64,000 nucleotides of DNA, from positions 1 to 64,000 of the forward strand of contig NZ_PDWO01000007.1 in the NCBI RefSeq assembly GCF_010211765.1, written 5' to 3'. Source of the stretch: Pseudoxanthomonas kaohsiungensis. GTDB lineage: Bacteria; Pseudomonadota; Gammaproteobacteria; Xanthomonadales; Xanthomonadaceae. The position numbers were made by a program, and so were the translations under genes. Below, one piece after another: positions 7,704-14,753 of the stretch. The number at the start of each line of letters is the position of its first letter. Position 1 is the first letter of the stretch. The notes under the pieces are model-generated. The model did not search any database. It had not been told where the DNA came from and saw only the letters and a program-made list of their open reading frames with translations.

Positions 7704-8348
7704 TCAGTGGGTGAGCTGGCGCAGGGCCTGCAGGTCTGCCCAGAGGCGATCCAGTTCGGCGCGATTCTCCTCGCTCAGTTCGCCGTAGCCGGGGTCCTGC
7801 CGAACCAGCGACAGGCGTTCATAGATCGCTGGCGCCTTGGCCCGCACTCCGCTGTTGAACTTCGCGTCGGGCATGCTCTTGGGCGTGATCTTCGTCTTGC
7901 CCTGGGCCTGAGCAGCCTTCAGCTGCGCCTGCAGCAATTCGGCCGCCTTCTCCGGGCCTTCCTTGCGGATCAGGCCGACCGCCATCGTGGCGGCCACCTG
8001 GTTGGAGATGATCATGTTGTGGATCATCTTCGGTGCGCTGGCCAGCACCATCAGGTTGTCCACGTGCGTGAGCGTCAGGTTGAACTCCTCCGCGATCTCC
8101 TGGGCGGTGTGGCCACGGTTCTCCAGTCGCTTGACGATCAGCGCGGTCTCCAGCATGGAGAACGGGGTGCCGTTGTTGTTCTTCACCTGGGCCTTGAGGA
8201 TGTCATCGAGCGACATCGTCTTCGGCGCGAGGAAGACCGGAATAACCGGGATCTTGGCGCCTTCGGCGATGGCCAGCAGCACCGCCTCCAGACGCGTGCC
8301 GCCGTCGTAGGCAACGATCTCGTTGCCGCCGTTGCCGTCGTCCTTCAC
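7704..8348 (-). CDS. ParB-like protein, C-terminal part of a split gene
   Basis: A 214-residue frame starting at GTG 8348. It opens in the middle of a ParB/Spo0J N-terminal domain (NEIVAYDGGTRLEAVLLAIAEGAKIPV), then has the partner segment with a helix-turn-helix (ENRGHTAQEIAEEFNLTLTHVDNLMVLAS) and a helical C terminus. The missing N-terminal strand of the domain is encoded by the frame ending at 8345, with a GTGA overlap. Either the two peptides are made by translational coupling and assemble, or one base was lost. It should act in partition or as a ParB-like regulator of the element. Confidence 0.75.
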   Translation of the reverse strand: MKDDGNGGNEIVAYDGGTRLEAVLLAIAEGAKIPVIPVFLAPKTMSLDDILKAQVKNNNGTPFSMLETALIVKRLENRGHTAQEIAEEFNLTLTHVDNLMVLASAPKMIHNMIISNQVAATMAVGLIRKEGPEKAAELLQAQLKAAQAQGKTKITPKSMPDAKFNSGVRAKAPAIYERLSLVRQDPGYGELSEENRAELDRLWADLQALRQLTH

Positions 8349-8629
8349 GTAACAGGAGATAGCCTTGTCGGCATGAAGCCGTTGCGCTTCATGTCGTCAG
8401 CGTACGCCCGCACGCGGGCGGCGCGCTCCGGGCTGTGCAGGCGGCCGTTGAGGCCGGGCAGGGTGGTGATGGCCTTCGGATCGGCCCAGATCACCGAGTC
8501 GTTGCGCTTGTTCTCGGTTTTGACCGTCTTGATGCCGCCGGCGACCAGGTCGAACTTCTGATCGACGTCCGGGATCTGCACGCCGGTCACGGTCGGGTTG
8601 GCGAGCGAAGGCTGGTGGTTATCGAACAT
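8345..8629 (-). CDS. ParB-like protein, N-terminal part of a split gene
   Basis: A 94-residue frame (MFDNHQPSL) covering the start of a ParB domain: a D-P-K-A-I segment, then AARVRAYADDMKRNGFMPTRLSPVT. Here a ParB would continue with V-x-x-x-G-x-x-x-I-x-x-G-x-x-R. That continuation is present in the +1 frame directly after the stop, and adding one G at ACG|TGA would join the two parts. The gene has a good sigma70-type promoter (see 8756-8786). Confidence 0.7.
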   Translation of the reverse strand: MFDNHQPSLANPTVTGVQIPDVDQKFDLVAGGIKTVKTENKRNDSVIWADPKAITTLPGLNGRLHSPERAARVRAYADDMKRNGFMPTRLSPVT

Positions 8630-8755
8630 GTCGAGCTCCTGTTGGTGGGTGCTGCTTGGCGCGTGGCGCCGGTCAGAATTCGGGCAGTCAAGCTGGGAAG
8701 CGACTCGCGATCGGAAGTCCGTTGCCGAACAGGGCTTTGCGTTCTTCCGTGCCGA

Positions 8756-8786
8756 TACTCTAACGAAAGTCAAAACAGGAAGTCAA
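8756..8786 (-). promoter_or_regulatory. Promoter of parB-like operon with operator motif copy 2
   Basis: On the minus strand TTGACT (8786-8781) is followed after 18 bases by TAGAGT (8762-8757). The -10 lies in the 15-nt motif ACTTTCGTTAGAGTA (8770-8756), which is identical to the copy at 1386-1400. The arrangement suggests a repressor that covers the -10. Confidence 0.55.
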
Positions 8787-8812
8787 CTAAGTTTTGGTAG
8801 TTTGCGTGACAC

Positions 8813-8849
8813 AAAAAAGATGGGGTCGGCGCTGCGACGCCGACCCCAT
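8813..8849 (-). terminator. Rho-independent terminator after tyrosine recombinase
   Basis: A perfect 12-bp stem (ATGGGGTCGGCG / CGCCGACCCCAT) with a 6-nt loop. On the minus strand it is followed by CTTTTTTG. It lies 61 bases after the recombinase stop codon. Confidence 0.85.
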
Positions 8850-8909
8850 GAGACACGGGCTTGTTGCGCGTATAGCGCGATTCGGGTGACAGATGCCGGG
8901 CCCTACCTT

Positions 8910-10052
8910 CTATGCGTCGGCGTTGTCTCCGGGGCTTTGAGGATCGCCGCTGTCGGTGGTCGACTTGCGCCTCAGGTTGGCCACAGCATTGCGGCCGGCG
9001 CGTGTGCGCCTTGTGTAGTGCAGCACCATGTGCTGGGACTTCCAGCCGCCGGCGGCCATGGTGTCCTGAATGGAGGCACCGTCTTCATCCAGGTCAAGCG
9101 CCGTCCCCACGCGAGTGGAGTGACCGCTGATGCTCGACCCCTCTGGGAGCCCTGCGGCGATCGCTCGGCGACGGAACATACGGGCAACTTCGCGGGGCCG
9201 GAGGACTGCGTGCTGCAGTTCCTCGTCGCTGCTTGGCCGCTGGCCTTCCTGCAGCTGCAGCGGTGCCTTCCCTGGTCCGCCGATCGGAACGAAGAGCGGC
9301 CCGCTGTTGATCCCGTGTGCTGCGCACCAGCGATCGATTCTGGCCTTCGTGTCCGGACTCACGTATCGGTACGAGCCGCGACGAAGCCCATCGGTCTTGC
9401 TCTTGCCCACGCGGAGCGTCCATGCACCTGTACTGGGATCCGGCTCGATGTCCTCCAGGACCACCCGTACCAGCTCGGACTCGCGGCACAGCGTGTCGCT
9501 CGCCAGCGCCAGCATCGCCCCATCGCGCAGCTCATGCGGGCTATCCCCCAGTTTGGCCAGGATCGCCGCCACGGCGGGCATCTGCAGGGGCGTGGCCTGG
9601 GTGGGAGCAGTTCGCTCCAGTGTGCTCAAGCGCTTGAGGATCACCTTCCATTTCTGACGCCAGATTCCGTCGTGCGTCGGATCGGGTGCACCCGCGGCGC
9701 GGTGGATCAAGCGGATCGAATACAGATAGCGACGCAGTGTGGAGAGCCGGCGGCCGTCCTTGACCGCTTCACGCAGGTAGCGGAGCAGGGCAGTGGTCTC
9801 TACCGGGATCGGAGCCACCTTGTGGCGTGCGCACCAGTCGACGAACCGGTGCCAATCTGCACGAACCGCTTTGATGGTGGCCGGCGGGCTGCCTTCCTCG
9901 AAGTCCTTCTCCCATTCGAGCAGGCGGCTGGCCAACTCGTCTGCCGTGACCTCGAATGGCTTTGAGGGACTAGCGCTGGAAACGACGCCCTCGGGGAGCA
10001 GATCCCGCAGGGACTCCACGACCAGCGCCCGGTCGTTGCCCTCGGCAATCAC
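8910..10052 (-). CDS. Tyrosine recombinase/integrase
   Basis: A 380-residue phage-integrase family protein. It has an N-terminal SAM-like core-binding domain (about 35-150, with RFVDWCARHK and TLRRYLYSIRLIHRAAG) and a C-terminal catalytic domain. Catalytic residues are visible: Arg in LCRESELV, H-x-x-R in SGHSTRVG, Trp in GGWKS, and a Tyr in MVLHYTRR. It may integrate the element, resolve multimers, or recombine an accessory site. It overlaps the upstream gene by four bases (GTGA/ATGA type) and ends at a strong terminator. No attachment site is evident nearby. Confidence 0.88.
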   Translation of the reverse strand: MIAEGNDRALVVESLRDLLPEGVVSSASPSKPFEVTADELASRLLEWEKDFEEGSPPATIKAVRADWHRFVDWCARHKVAPIPVETTALLRYLREAVKDGRRLSTLRRYLYSIRLIHRAAGAPDPTHDGIWRQKWKVILKRLSTLERTAPTQATPLQMPAVAAILAKLGDSPHELRDGAMLALASDTLCRESELVRVVLEDIEPDPSTGAWTLRVGKSKTDGLRRGSYRYVSPDTKARIDRWCAAHGINSGPLFVPIGGPGKAPLQLQEGQRPSSDEELQHAVLRPREVARMFRRRAIAAGLPEGSSISGHSTRVGTALDLDEDGASIQDTMAAGGWKSQHMVLHYTRRTRAGRNAVANLRRKSTTDSGDPQSPGDNADA

Positions 10053-10912
10053 GGCGTTTCAAGCCCGAGCGCTACACGTGCCTTGGCGTACTTGCGCCAG
10101 GCCCATGCGGCGGTAGAGGCGGGCAGCAGGGCAAGGCGGACCGGGTCGCTGTTGTCGGCCACGTCGGCAGCCTTCACCCGGAGGGCGAGTGGGTTTGCCT
10201 TCACCTGGGCGTAGTAGCTCTCCAGGTTCTGGCCAGGCTGGCGGGTGATCGCCAGCACCGCGGCCACGATGCGCGGCGGAAAGCCGAGTACCGCGTCGCG
10301 ATGACTCGGGTGATCTTCCAGGACATCGTGCAACCAGGCGACAGCAACGGCGTCCGGATCCGGCTGCAACCGCGTGGCCACGCGCTGGACATGCTTGATG
10401 TAGGGTGCGCCGGCCAGGTCGACCTGGTCGGCGTGCGCGAGCTCGGCGACCGCCTTCGCCCGCTCTACGAGATCAACGGCGTAGTCGGACTCCCGGCATG
10501 GCGCAAGCACCGGATCCTCCGGGCTTACCCCATTGGCGATCGCCATGGAGGCGTAGCAGCTGTGGAGCTCGTGGCCGCCGTCGGCGACCTGCAGCAGGTG
10601 GCCCCGCATTCGCTGCATTCGCGCCTTCATGTTGTGATCTGCGCCGCGCAGCAGGAAGCCTGCGCACGCCGCTGAGCGCTGCTCACCGGCCTGATGGCAG
10701 GCGAACGTATGCGTAGCCATGTCGTATGCCGTTTCGGCGCTATGCCGGAAAGCCTCCGCTGGAAACACGCCGGTCGCGTCGACGCGCCACGGGCAATCGG
10801 CGCACGGACGCTTGGTGTGCCGCCGCGACGCAGGACCGCGGACGTGCACGGTTATGACCTGGTGCTGATCGCCGGCGGGTCGTGTTCGCAGGATCTTGCG
10901 GGGGTCCGTCAT
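10049..10912 (-). CDS. DUF6283 domain fused to HD phosphohydrolase domain
   Basis: A 287-residue two-domain protein. Residues 30-105 match DUF6283, a Cys/His-rich module (CADCPWRVD, TFACHQAG, CAGFLLRGADHN). Residues 160-230 form an HD domain of the SpoT/MESH1 type (AHADQVDLAGAPYIKHVQRVA, AVAVAWLHDVLEDH), in which the two His residues and the HD pair bind a metal. Such domains hydrolyse (p)ppGpp or related nucleotides, so the protein may blunt the stringent response; this is inference. The start (ATG 10912) overlaps the upstream stop, and the stop overlaps the recombinase start. Confidence 0.75.
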   Translation of the reverse strand: MTDPRKILRTRPAGDQHQVITVHVRGPASRRHTKRPCADCPWRVDATGVFPAEAFRHSAETAYDMATHTFACHQAGEQRSAACAGFLLRGADHNMKARMQRMRGHLLQVADGGHELHSCYASMAIANGVSPEDPVLAPCRESDYAVDLVERAKAVAELAHADQVDLAGAPYIKHVQRVATRLQPDPDAVAVAWLHDVLEDHPSHRDAVLGFPPRIVAAVLAITRQPGQNLESYYAQVKANPLALRVKAADVADNSDPVRLALLPASTAAWAWRKYAKARVALGLETP

Positions 10913-11289
10913 TTGGCCAGCACCGTGTCGGGCGCCGGGCGCGCGGCGATGATGCGGCGGAACTCTCGCTTCGCTTCGGCCAAGTTGCGGATGCCACGAT
11001 TGGGCGTGTAGTGCCACTTCGTGATCACTCGCGTAGGTTCGTGCCAGAACTCGAAGCCTTCGATCTTGAGGATCCAAGGGTGCTCGGGACGGTGGCGATG
11101 GATGTTGCCGATGGCAACGCCGCCGACTACAGCGACATGTGCGAGCGCGCCCGCTTTCCAGGTAAGCTCCATGTTGCCAAGGGTTGCAAGCCTGCGTAGC
11201 GCCGCAGCGTTCCAACGACCGCTATCGGCCAGAACTTCGCCCGGCCGCTGCGCGGGCTGGGGTTGCAAGGGTGCAACACCGATGCTCAT
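10909..11289 (-). CDS. Hypothetical protein, 126 aa
   Basis: Begins at ATG 11289 (MSIGVAPLQPQP), overlapping the stop of the 52-residue gene upstream (ATGA). It has a Pro/Gln-rich N terminus, a hydrophobic strand pair (LAHVAVVGGVAIGNI) and a Trp-rich beta region (HPWILKIEGFEFWHEPT). The family is not recognised. It is part of the recombinase operon. Confidence 0.55.
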   Translation of the reverse strand: MSIGVAPLQPQPAQRPGEVLADSGRWNAAALRRLATLGNMELTWKAGALAHVAVVGGVAIGNIHRHRPEHPWILKIEGFEFWHEPTRVITKWHYTPNRGIRNLAEAKREFRRIIAARPAPDTVLAK

Positions 11290-11444
11290 GTATTTTCCCG
11301 CTTTTGAGGTATCTTCTGCAGGCAGAGCTTGCAAGTCACTTTGTCGGCATTGTCGGTGATGTTCATGCCGTCGGAAATCGTCCGATTGCGACCGCAAAGC
11401 GTGGTAGTTACTGTCGACCCGCGGCGCTCAATCACCTTGGTCAT
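11286..11444 (-). CDS. 52-aa small protein with Cys pairs
   Basis: A short frame (MTKVIERRGSTVTTTLCGRN, ending QKIPQKRENT) with three Cys residues, two as C-K-L-C near residues 39-42. This suggests a small zinc-binding knuckle. The stop overlaps the next start (ATGA) and the upstream gene stops ten bases before the start, which supports translation within the operon. Confidence 0.5.
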   Translation of the reverse strand: MTKVIERRGSTVTTTLCGRNRTISDGMNITDNADKVTCKLCLQKIPQKRENT

Positions 11445-11454
11445 GTGCAGCACA

Positions 11455-11826
11455 TTAGGCATCGACGTGACCCTCGTACCGGCAGCCTAACGCGATCGCA
11501 CGTGCCACTACATCCGAATAGCGGATGGGGCTTTGGATTAGGTCCAAGAGGTCATCTGCCTCCTGGCGGCTGATCCTGATTTCGCCCTTGCGGGCGGCTT
11601 CCAGGCGGGCCCGCGGTTCTGCGTGGACATCGAACAGGAGCCATTCCAGTCGCTTCATCGCCGCGACCGCTTGTGATGCGCAGTGCTTCGTCACCCGCTC
11701 CTGCACGAAGTTGGGGCGCAGCCGGGAGCGCTCGGCATTCCATTCGGCTTCGGTGAGCTGCCAAGGATGGTCTATGGCGTCCACGGATTTCTCCGACAAG
11801 GAGTCATACAAACGTTGGATTGACAT
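11455..11826 (-). CDS. Hypothetical protein, 123 aa
   Basis: A charged, helical 123-residue protein. It includes LTEAEWNAERSRLRPNF and a segment KGEIRISRQEADDLLDLIQSPIRYSDVVARAIALG. I recognise no family. It is the first gene of the operon leading to the tyrosine recombinase, and its promoter overlaps a perfect 13-bp inverted repeat at 11841-11871. It could be the regulator that binds there. Confidence 0.55.
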   Translation of the reverse strand: MSIQRLYDSLSEKSVDAIDHPWQLTEAEWNAERSRLRPNFVQERVTKHCASQAVAAMKRLEWLLFDVHAEPRARLEAARKGEIRISRQEADDLLDLIQSPIRYSDVVARAIALGCRYEGHVDA

Positions 11827-11840
11827 CTGAAATGCGCATG

Positions 11841-11878
11841 TATGGGCAATAATGCGTAATTATTGCCCATAAAGTCAA
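11841..11878 (-). promoter_or_regulatory. Operator palindrome in the promoter of the recombinase operon
   Basis: TATGGGCAATAAT and ATTATTGCCCATA form a perfect 13-bp inverted repeat around GCGTA (11841-11871). On the minus strand TTGACT (11878-11873) and CATTAT (11854-11849) are 18 bases apart, so the palindrome fills the spacer and the -10. This is a strong candidate repressor site. Confidence 0.65.
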
Positions 11879-11887
11879 GATCCGACC

Positions 11888-11943
11888 ATATGGCATATCA
11901 ATAGGATAGCCATATTGCGCTGGGGGTAGTTCTGCGTCAGAAT
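11888..11943 (+). promoter_or_regulatory. Inverted repeat and possible plus-strand promoter
   Basis: ATATGGC (11888-11894) and GCCATAT (11909-11915) form an inverted repeat with a 14-base spacer. Directly after it TTGCGC (11915-11920) and CAGAAT (11938-11943), 17 bases apart, could serve as the promoter for the gene starting at 11976. Confidence 0.35.
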
Positions 11944-11975
11944 GTCTGCGTTCGTCCCGCCACGGCAGTCGCCAA

Positions 11976-12587
11976 ATGCTTCATCTTTCTCAGGTTTTCG
12001 CCTTCCGCCCGCTCGACCGCCTGCAGGTGGCCAGCAAAGCAGTGCTTCGGGAGGCATGTGTTGGCGCCAGCCGCTTGATGCCGCCGCCGTTCTGGTTCTT
12101 CCAGTACGTGCGCAGCGACGGCCTGTTGGCCTTGCGCGGGCCCGGGGGCTACGAAGCGTTCGTGGATCCGCTAGACGTGTGCGATGTCCGCGCCGGTCAG
12201 CCTGTCGCTGTTCGGGCCATGGACAGGTCAGCTTTCTGCACCTGGACGAAGGTGCGCTCCGGGAACCCCTCAGCCCGGCCGCCCAGCGAGCTCTACTCGC
12301 AGGGCCAGGTCATGTTTGCGCGCAAGGACCGTTGGGGCAGAGCCGAAGCCGTCGTACGCTTCGACAATCAGGCCCTGAACGACGGGGAGCGCTGGAAGAC
12401 TTGGGTCGCCCCGCTCCATGCAGACGACCAGGCCCGGCTGCAGAAGCAGGCGCGGCGCTCGGTGATGCCAGTCATGGCAAGCACTTCGGCGAACTGGTCT
12501 GCTGATGCGGGGATCGCAGTGGAACTGAATCGCGTGGCGCAGCAGGCGCGGAGCTTCATCCGCGGCGCCCTGGCCCAGGCAGCGTGA
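11976..12587 (+). CDS. Hypothetical protein, 203 aa
   Basis: A soluble mixed alpha/beta protein. The N-terminal half has an aromatic stretch (MPPPFWFFQYVRSDG) and the C-terminal half is helical, ending FIRGALAQAA. No signal peptide or known domain is visible. It starts a four-gene plus-strand operon (to 14667) with overlapping start and stop codons, followed by the KfrA-like coiled coil. That position suggests a role in maintenance of the element, but nothing in the sequence proves it. Confidence 0.6.
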   Translation: MLHLSQVFAFRPLDRLQVASKAVLREACVGASRLMPPPFWFFQYVRSDGLLALRGPGGYEAFVDPLDVCDVRAGQPVAVRAMDRSAFCTWTKVRSGNPSARPPSELYSQGQVMFARKDRWGRAEAVVRFDNQALNDGERWKTWVAPLHADDQARLQKQARRSVMPVMASTSANWSADAGIAVELNRVAQQARSFIRGALAQAA

Positions 12588-13150
12588 GGCACCGGATGAA
12601 TTCGATCTTGCAGCAGATCATCGATAAGAGCCGGCAGGCCACCGCCGGCGGCGCCGCTGCCATCTCCCACGGCGAGCTTATTGCCGCCGCACTGGCGCTC
12701 GACCGCCCCGAGTGGCTTGCCGACATGGGTCTTACGCTCGCTGACGCGATCGATCGGCTTGGCCCCGACTGGCTGGCGCAGATCCCCGCTGCGGCTCGAC
12801 AGCTGCAAAGCGAGCAGCGCCAGGTCTCCCAGATGCTCGATCGCGCCTCGAACGCGGCCGCGGCTGAGGCGCTTCTGGATGCACCGGAGGTTGAGCTGGC
12901 CGGCGAACTGGTCACCTACGGGCATGCCCCGGGCTACCGCGACGTCGACCTGGTGTTCAACGTGCGCCGATTGACCAGCGGCGGCAGGCAGCGGCCCACC
13001 CGCCTGATGCTGCGTCTGCGCCCCGCGGATGGTGAACCTGTGGCTCGGCACGTGAGGGATGTGCACCGTTCTGCCTGGGGCCGTCCTGGTGAACTACCGC
13101 TGGACGCGTCAGCGGACGAAGGCCGGCCTCTGTGGATCGACAGACTATGA
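12584..13150 (+). CDS. Hypothetical protein, 188 aa
   Basis: The start is a GTG at 12584 overlapping the previous stop (GTGA); ATG 12596 is an alternative. The N-terminal 100 residues are helical (ELIAAALALDRPEWLADMG, LQSEQRQVSQMLDRASN). The C-terminal part reads as beta-rich (YRDVDLVFNVRRL). No family is recognised. The stop overlaps the start of the KfrA-like gene. Confidence 0.58.
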   Translation: MRHRMNSILQQIIDKSRQATAGGAAAISHGELIAAALALDRPEWLADMGLTLADAIDRLGPDWLAQIPAAARQLQSEQRQVSQMLDRASNAAAAEALLDAPEVELAGELVTYGHAPGYRDVDLVFNVRRLTSGGRQRPTRLMLRLRPADGEPVARHVRDVHRSAWGRPGELPLDASADEGRPLWIDRL

Positions 13151-14340
13151 CTACCGAACGTGAGCGGTTGGAAAGGGTCCGTGCCGAGTGGCTGACTGGC
13201 CGCGGCGGCGAAGCCGCCCGGCTCGAACAGGCCTTCGTGCTGGACATCGCGTTCATGCTCTTCGAGAACCGGCTGCATCCGACCGTCGACAACATCCGCT
13301 ATGTCAACGACGGCAAGGGATCCCCGAACGTCATCCAGCCTGCGGTCAAGGTGTTCTTCCAAGGGGAGCTGCAGCGAAGGCTGGCCAAGCCCGCTCCATT
13401 GGAGGGCGTGCCTGCGCCGCTCATGACCCTCTGGGCAGAGGTCCTGGATTCGGCAGGCAAGATCGCAGAGCGGTCCTTGGCCGAGCGATCGGCCCTGGTC
13501 GAAGATCGTAGTGCTGCCATCGACGCCCGCGAGGAGGATCTTCTGCAGCGGGAAAGAACGCTGGACCAGCGCGAGGTAGATCTGCAGGCGCTGATCCGGA
13601 CCTTGCAACAGGATCTTGATCGAGCGCGCAGTGAGCAGGCGGAGTTGTCGCAGGAGCACCGTCAGGTTCTGACTCAGCTGGCCGAGCAGCGAGAGGCTAC
13701 CGCCCACGCCGTGGCCGCTGCGCAAGCACAGGCGGCAGACCATGATCGCACCACCGAAGAGTGGCAGGACAGGGTCGCTGCCCTGCAGGCGCAGGTAGAA
13801 CAGCTCGAATCCGGCTCCGCCAAGAGCGCGCAGGCGCTCGATGAGGCTCGCTCGGCCCTCAGTGAGGCGCAGCAGCAGGCGAGAATCGAGCGGGCTACCG
13901 CTGCCGAGCGCCTGGAGGCGGCCCTGCAGGTGGCCGAGCAGGCTCGCGCCCAGGTCGAATCCAGTTCCGCGCTTGCCCGCACCAGGGAGCAGGAGCTGCA
14001 GGCTGCCCTGGCGAGCGTCCGCGAGGCGCTGGGTGTGGCTGAAGGCCGCAGGGATGGGGTGCAGCAGCAGCTGGCGGAGCTGCAGGCGCGGCATGCCCAG
14101 CTGGTCGAGGAGCGCCGATTGGCCCCCTTCGATGTGGCAGTGCTCTCGAAGTCGCTTGCTGCTGCGCACTGCGCATTCCGGGCGGCGGGCCGCCATCCGA
14201 GCGACGAACAGCTGGCGACGGCTGCCACGTTCGTCTATGCCCATGCCGTACGCGGCACCAATCCAGACGAAGCCGCCGCCGGCGGCGAGGTCGCCCTGCT
14301 CATCGAGCGGGCACCGCCATCCCCTGAAGAGAAGAGGTAA
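13147..14340 (+). CDS. KfrA-like coiled-coil DNA-binding protein
   Basis: A 397-residue protein starting at ATG 13147 (ATGA overlap). Residues 20-75 look like a KfrA_N helix-turn-helix (FENRLHPTVDNIRYVNDGKGSPNVIQPAVKVFF). Residues about 110-330 are an almost unbroken heptad-rich coiled coil (Glu/Gln/Ala/Leu/Arg). A compact Ala-rich C-terminal segment follows. KfrA proteins bind their own promoters and help plasmid partition, forming a cytoskeleton-like structure. It is a more distant relative of the two tnpT products in this window. Confidence 0.75.
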   Translation: MTTERERLERVRAEWLTGRGGEAARLEQAFVLDIAFMLFENRLHPTVDNIRYVNDGKGSPNVIQPAVKVFFQGELQRRLAKPAPLEGVPAPLMTLWAEVLDSAGKIAERSLAERSALVEDRSAAIDAREEDLLQRERTLDQREVDLQALIRTLQQDLDRARSEQAELSQEHRQVLTQLAEQREATAHAVAAAQAQAADHDRTTEEWQDRVAALQAQVEQLESGSAKSAQALDEARSALSEAQQQARIERATAAERLEAALQVAEQARAQVESSSALARTREQELQAALASVREALGVAEGRRDGVQQQLAELQARHAQLVEERRLAPFDVAVLSKSLAAAHCAFRAAGRHPSDEQLATAATFVYAHAVRGTNPDEAAAGGEVALLIERAPPSPEEKR

Positions 14341-14343
14341 GGT

Positions 14344-14667
14344 GTGAGCCAACCGATCGACTATGTGGCGCTTGCAACTGTGCTGATGGACCGACTGCAG
14401 GGACATCGCAGCTATACCGAGCTTGTGCGTGCAGCGGCTCCTTGCCTTTCTGAGGCAGACCAGTCGGTGGTCATCCCAGTCGTGGAGAGGGCGCACTATC
14501 AGTTCCTGTTCCTCAACGATGTTGGAACATCCAGCGACACTCAGAAGGCAACGCTGGAAACGGCCTTGCTGGGCATGGTGCGGGAAGCGCTAGGAAAGGC
14601 GGCGCGGGCAAGGCGTCCAGCGCCGACACCGAGTCCGACCCCGACAGCAACCCCGGCCATCCCCTGA
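14344..14667 (+). CDS. Hypothetical protein with Pro/Thr-rich tail
   Basis: A 107-residue protein starting at GTG 14344, three bases after the KfrA-like stop. The first 80 residues are helical. The last 25 are Pro/Thr/Ser repeats (PAPTPSPTPTATP) of the linker type. No signal peptide is seen. It ends just before the ykgJ-like gene in which two transposable elements are inserted. Confidence 0.55.
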   Translation: MSQPIDYVALATVLMDRLQGHRSYTELVRAAAPCLSEADQSVVIPVVERAHYQFLFLNDVGTSSDTQKATLETALLGMVREALGKAARARRPAPTPSPTPTATPAIP

Positions 14668-14674
14668 CTGCGAC

Positions 14675-14694
14675 ATGCAGGACGGCGCACACTT
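14675..14694 (+). pseudogene. ykgJ-like gene, fragment 1 (start)
   Basis: ATG CAG GAC GGC GCA CAC TT: the first codons of a gene that continues at 24222 with GAT GCA CTG CAC. The last seven bases (CACACTT, 14688-14694) are repeated at 24215-24221 on the other side of the Tn3-family transposon. See the fragment at 24215-24611. Confidence 0.75.
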
Positions 14695-14740
14695 GAGGGT
14701 CGGCAGGGAATCGTGTAAAAAACAGCCAAAAGTGAGTTAA
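14695..14740. repeat. Left terminal inverted repeat of the Tn3-family transposon
   Basis: Begins GAGGGTCGGCAGGGAATCG, then GTGTAAAAAACAGCC. It matches the complement of 24169-24214 and is related to the ends of the small cassette at 24612-26016. Confidence 0.85.
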
Positions 14741-14753
14741 CTATCTGGCGGAC

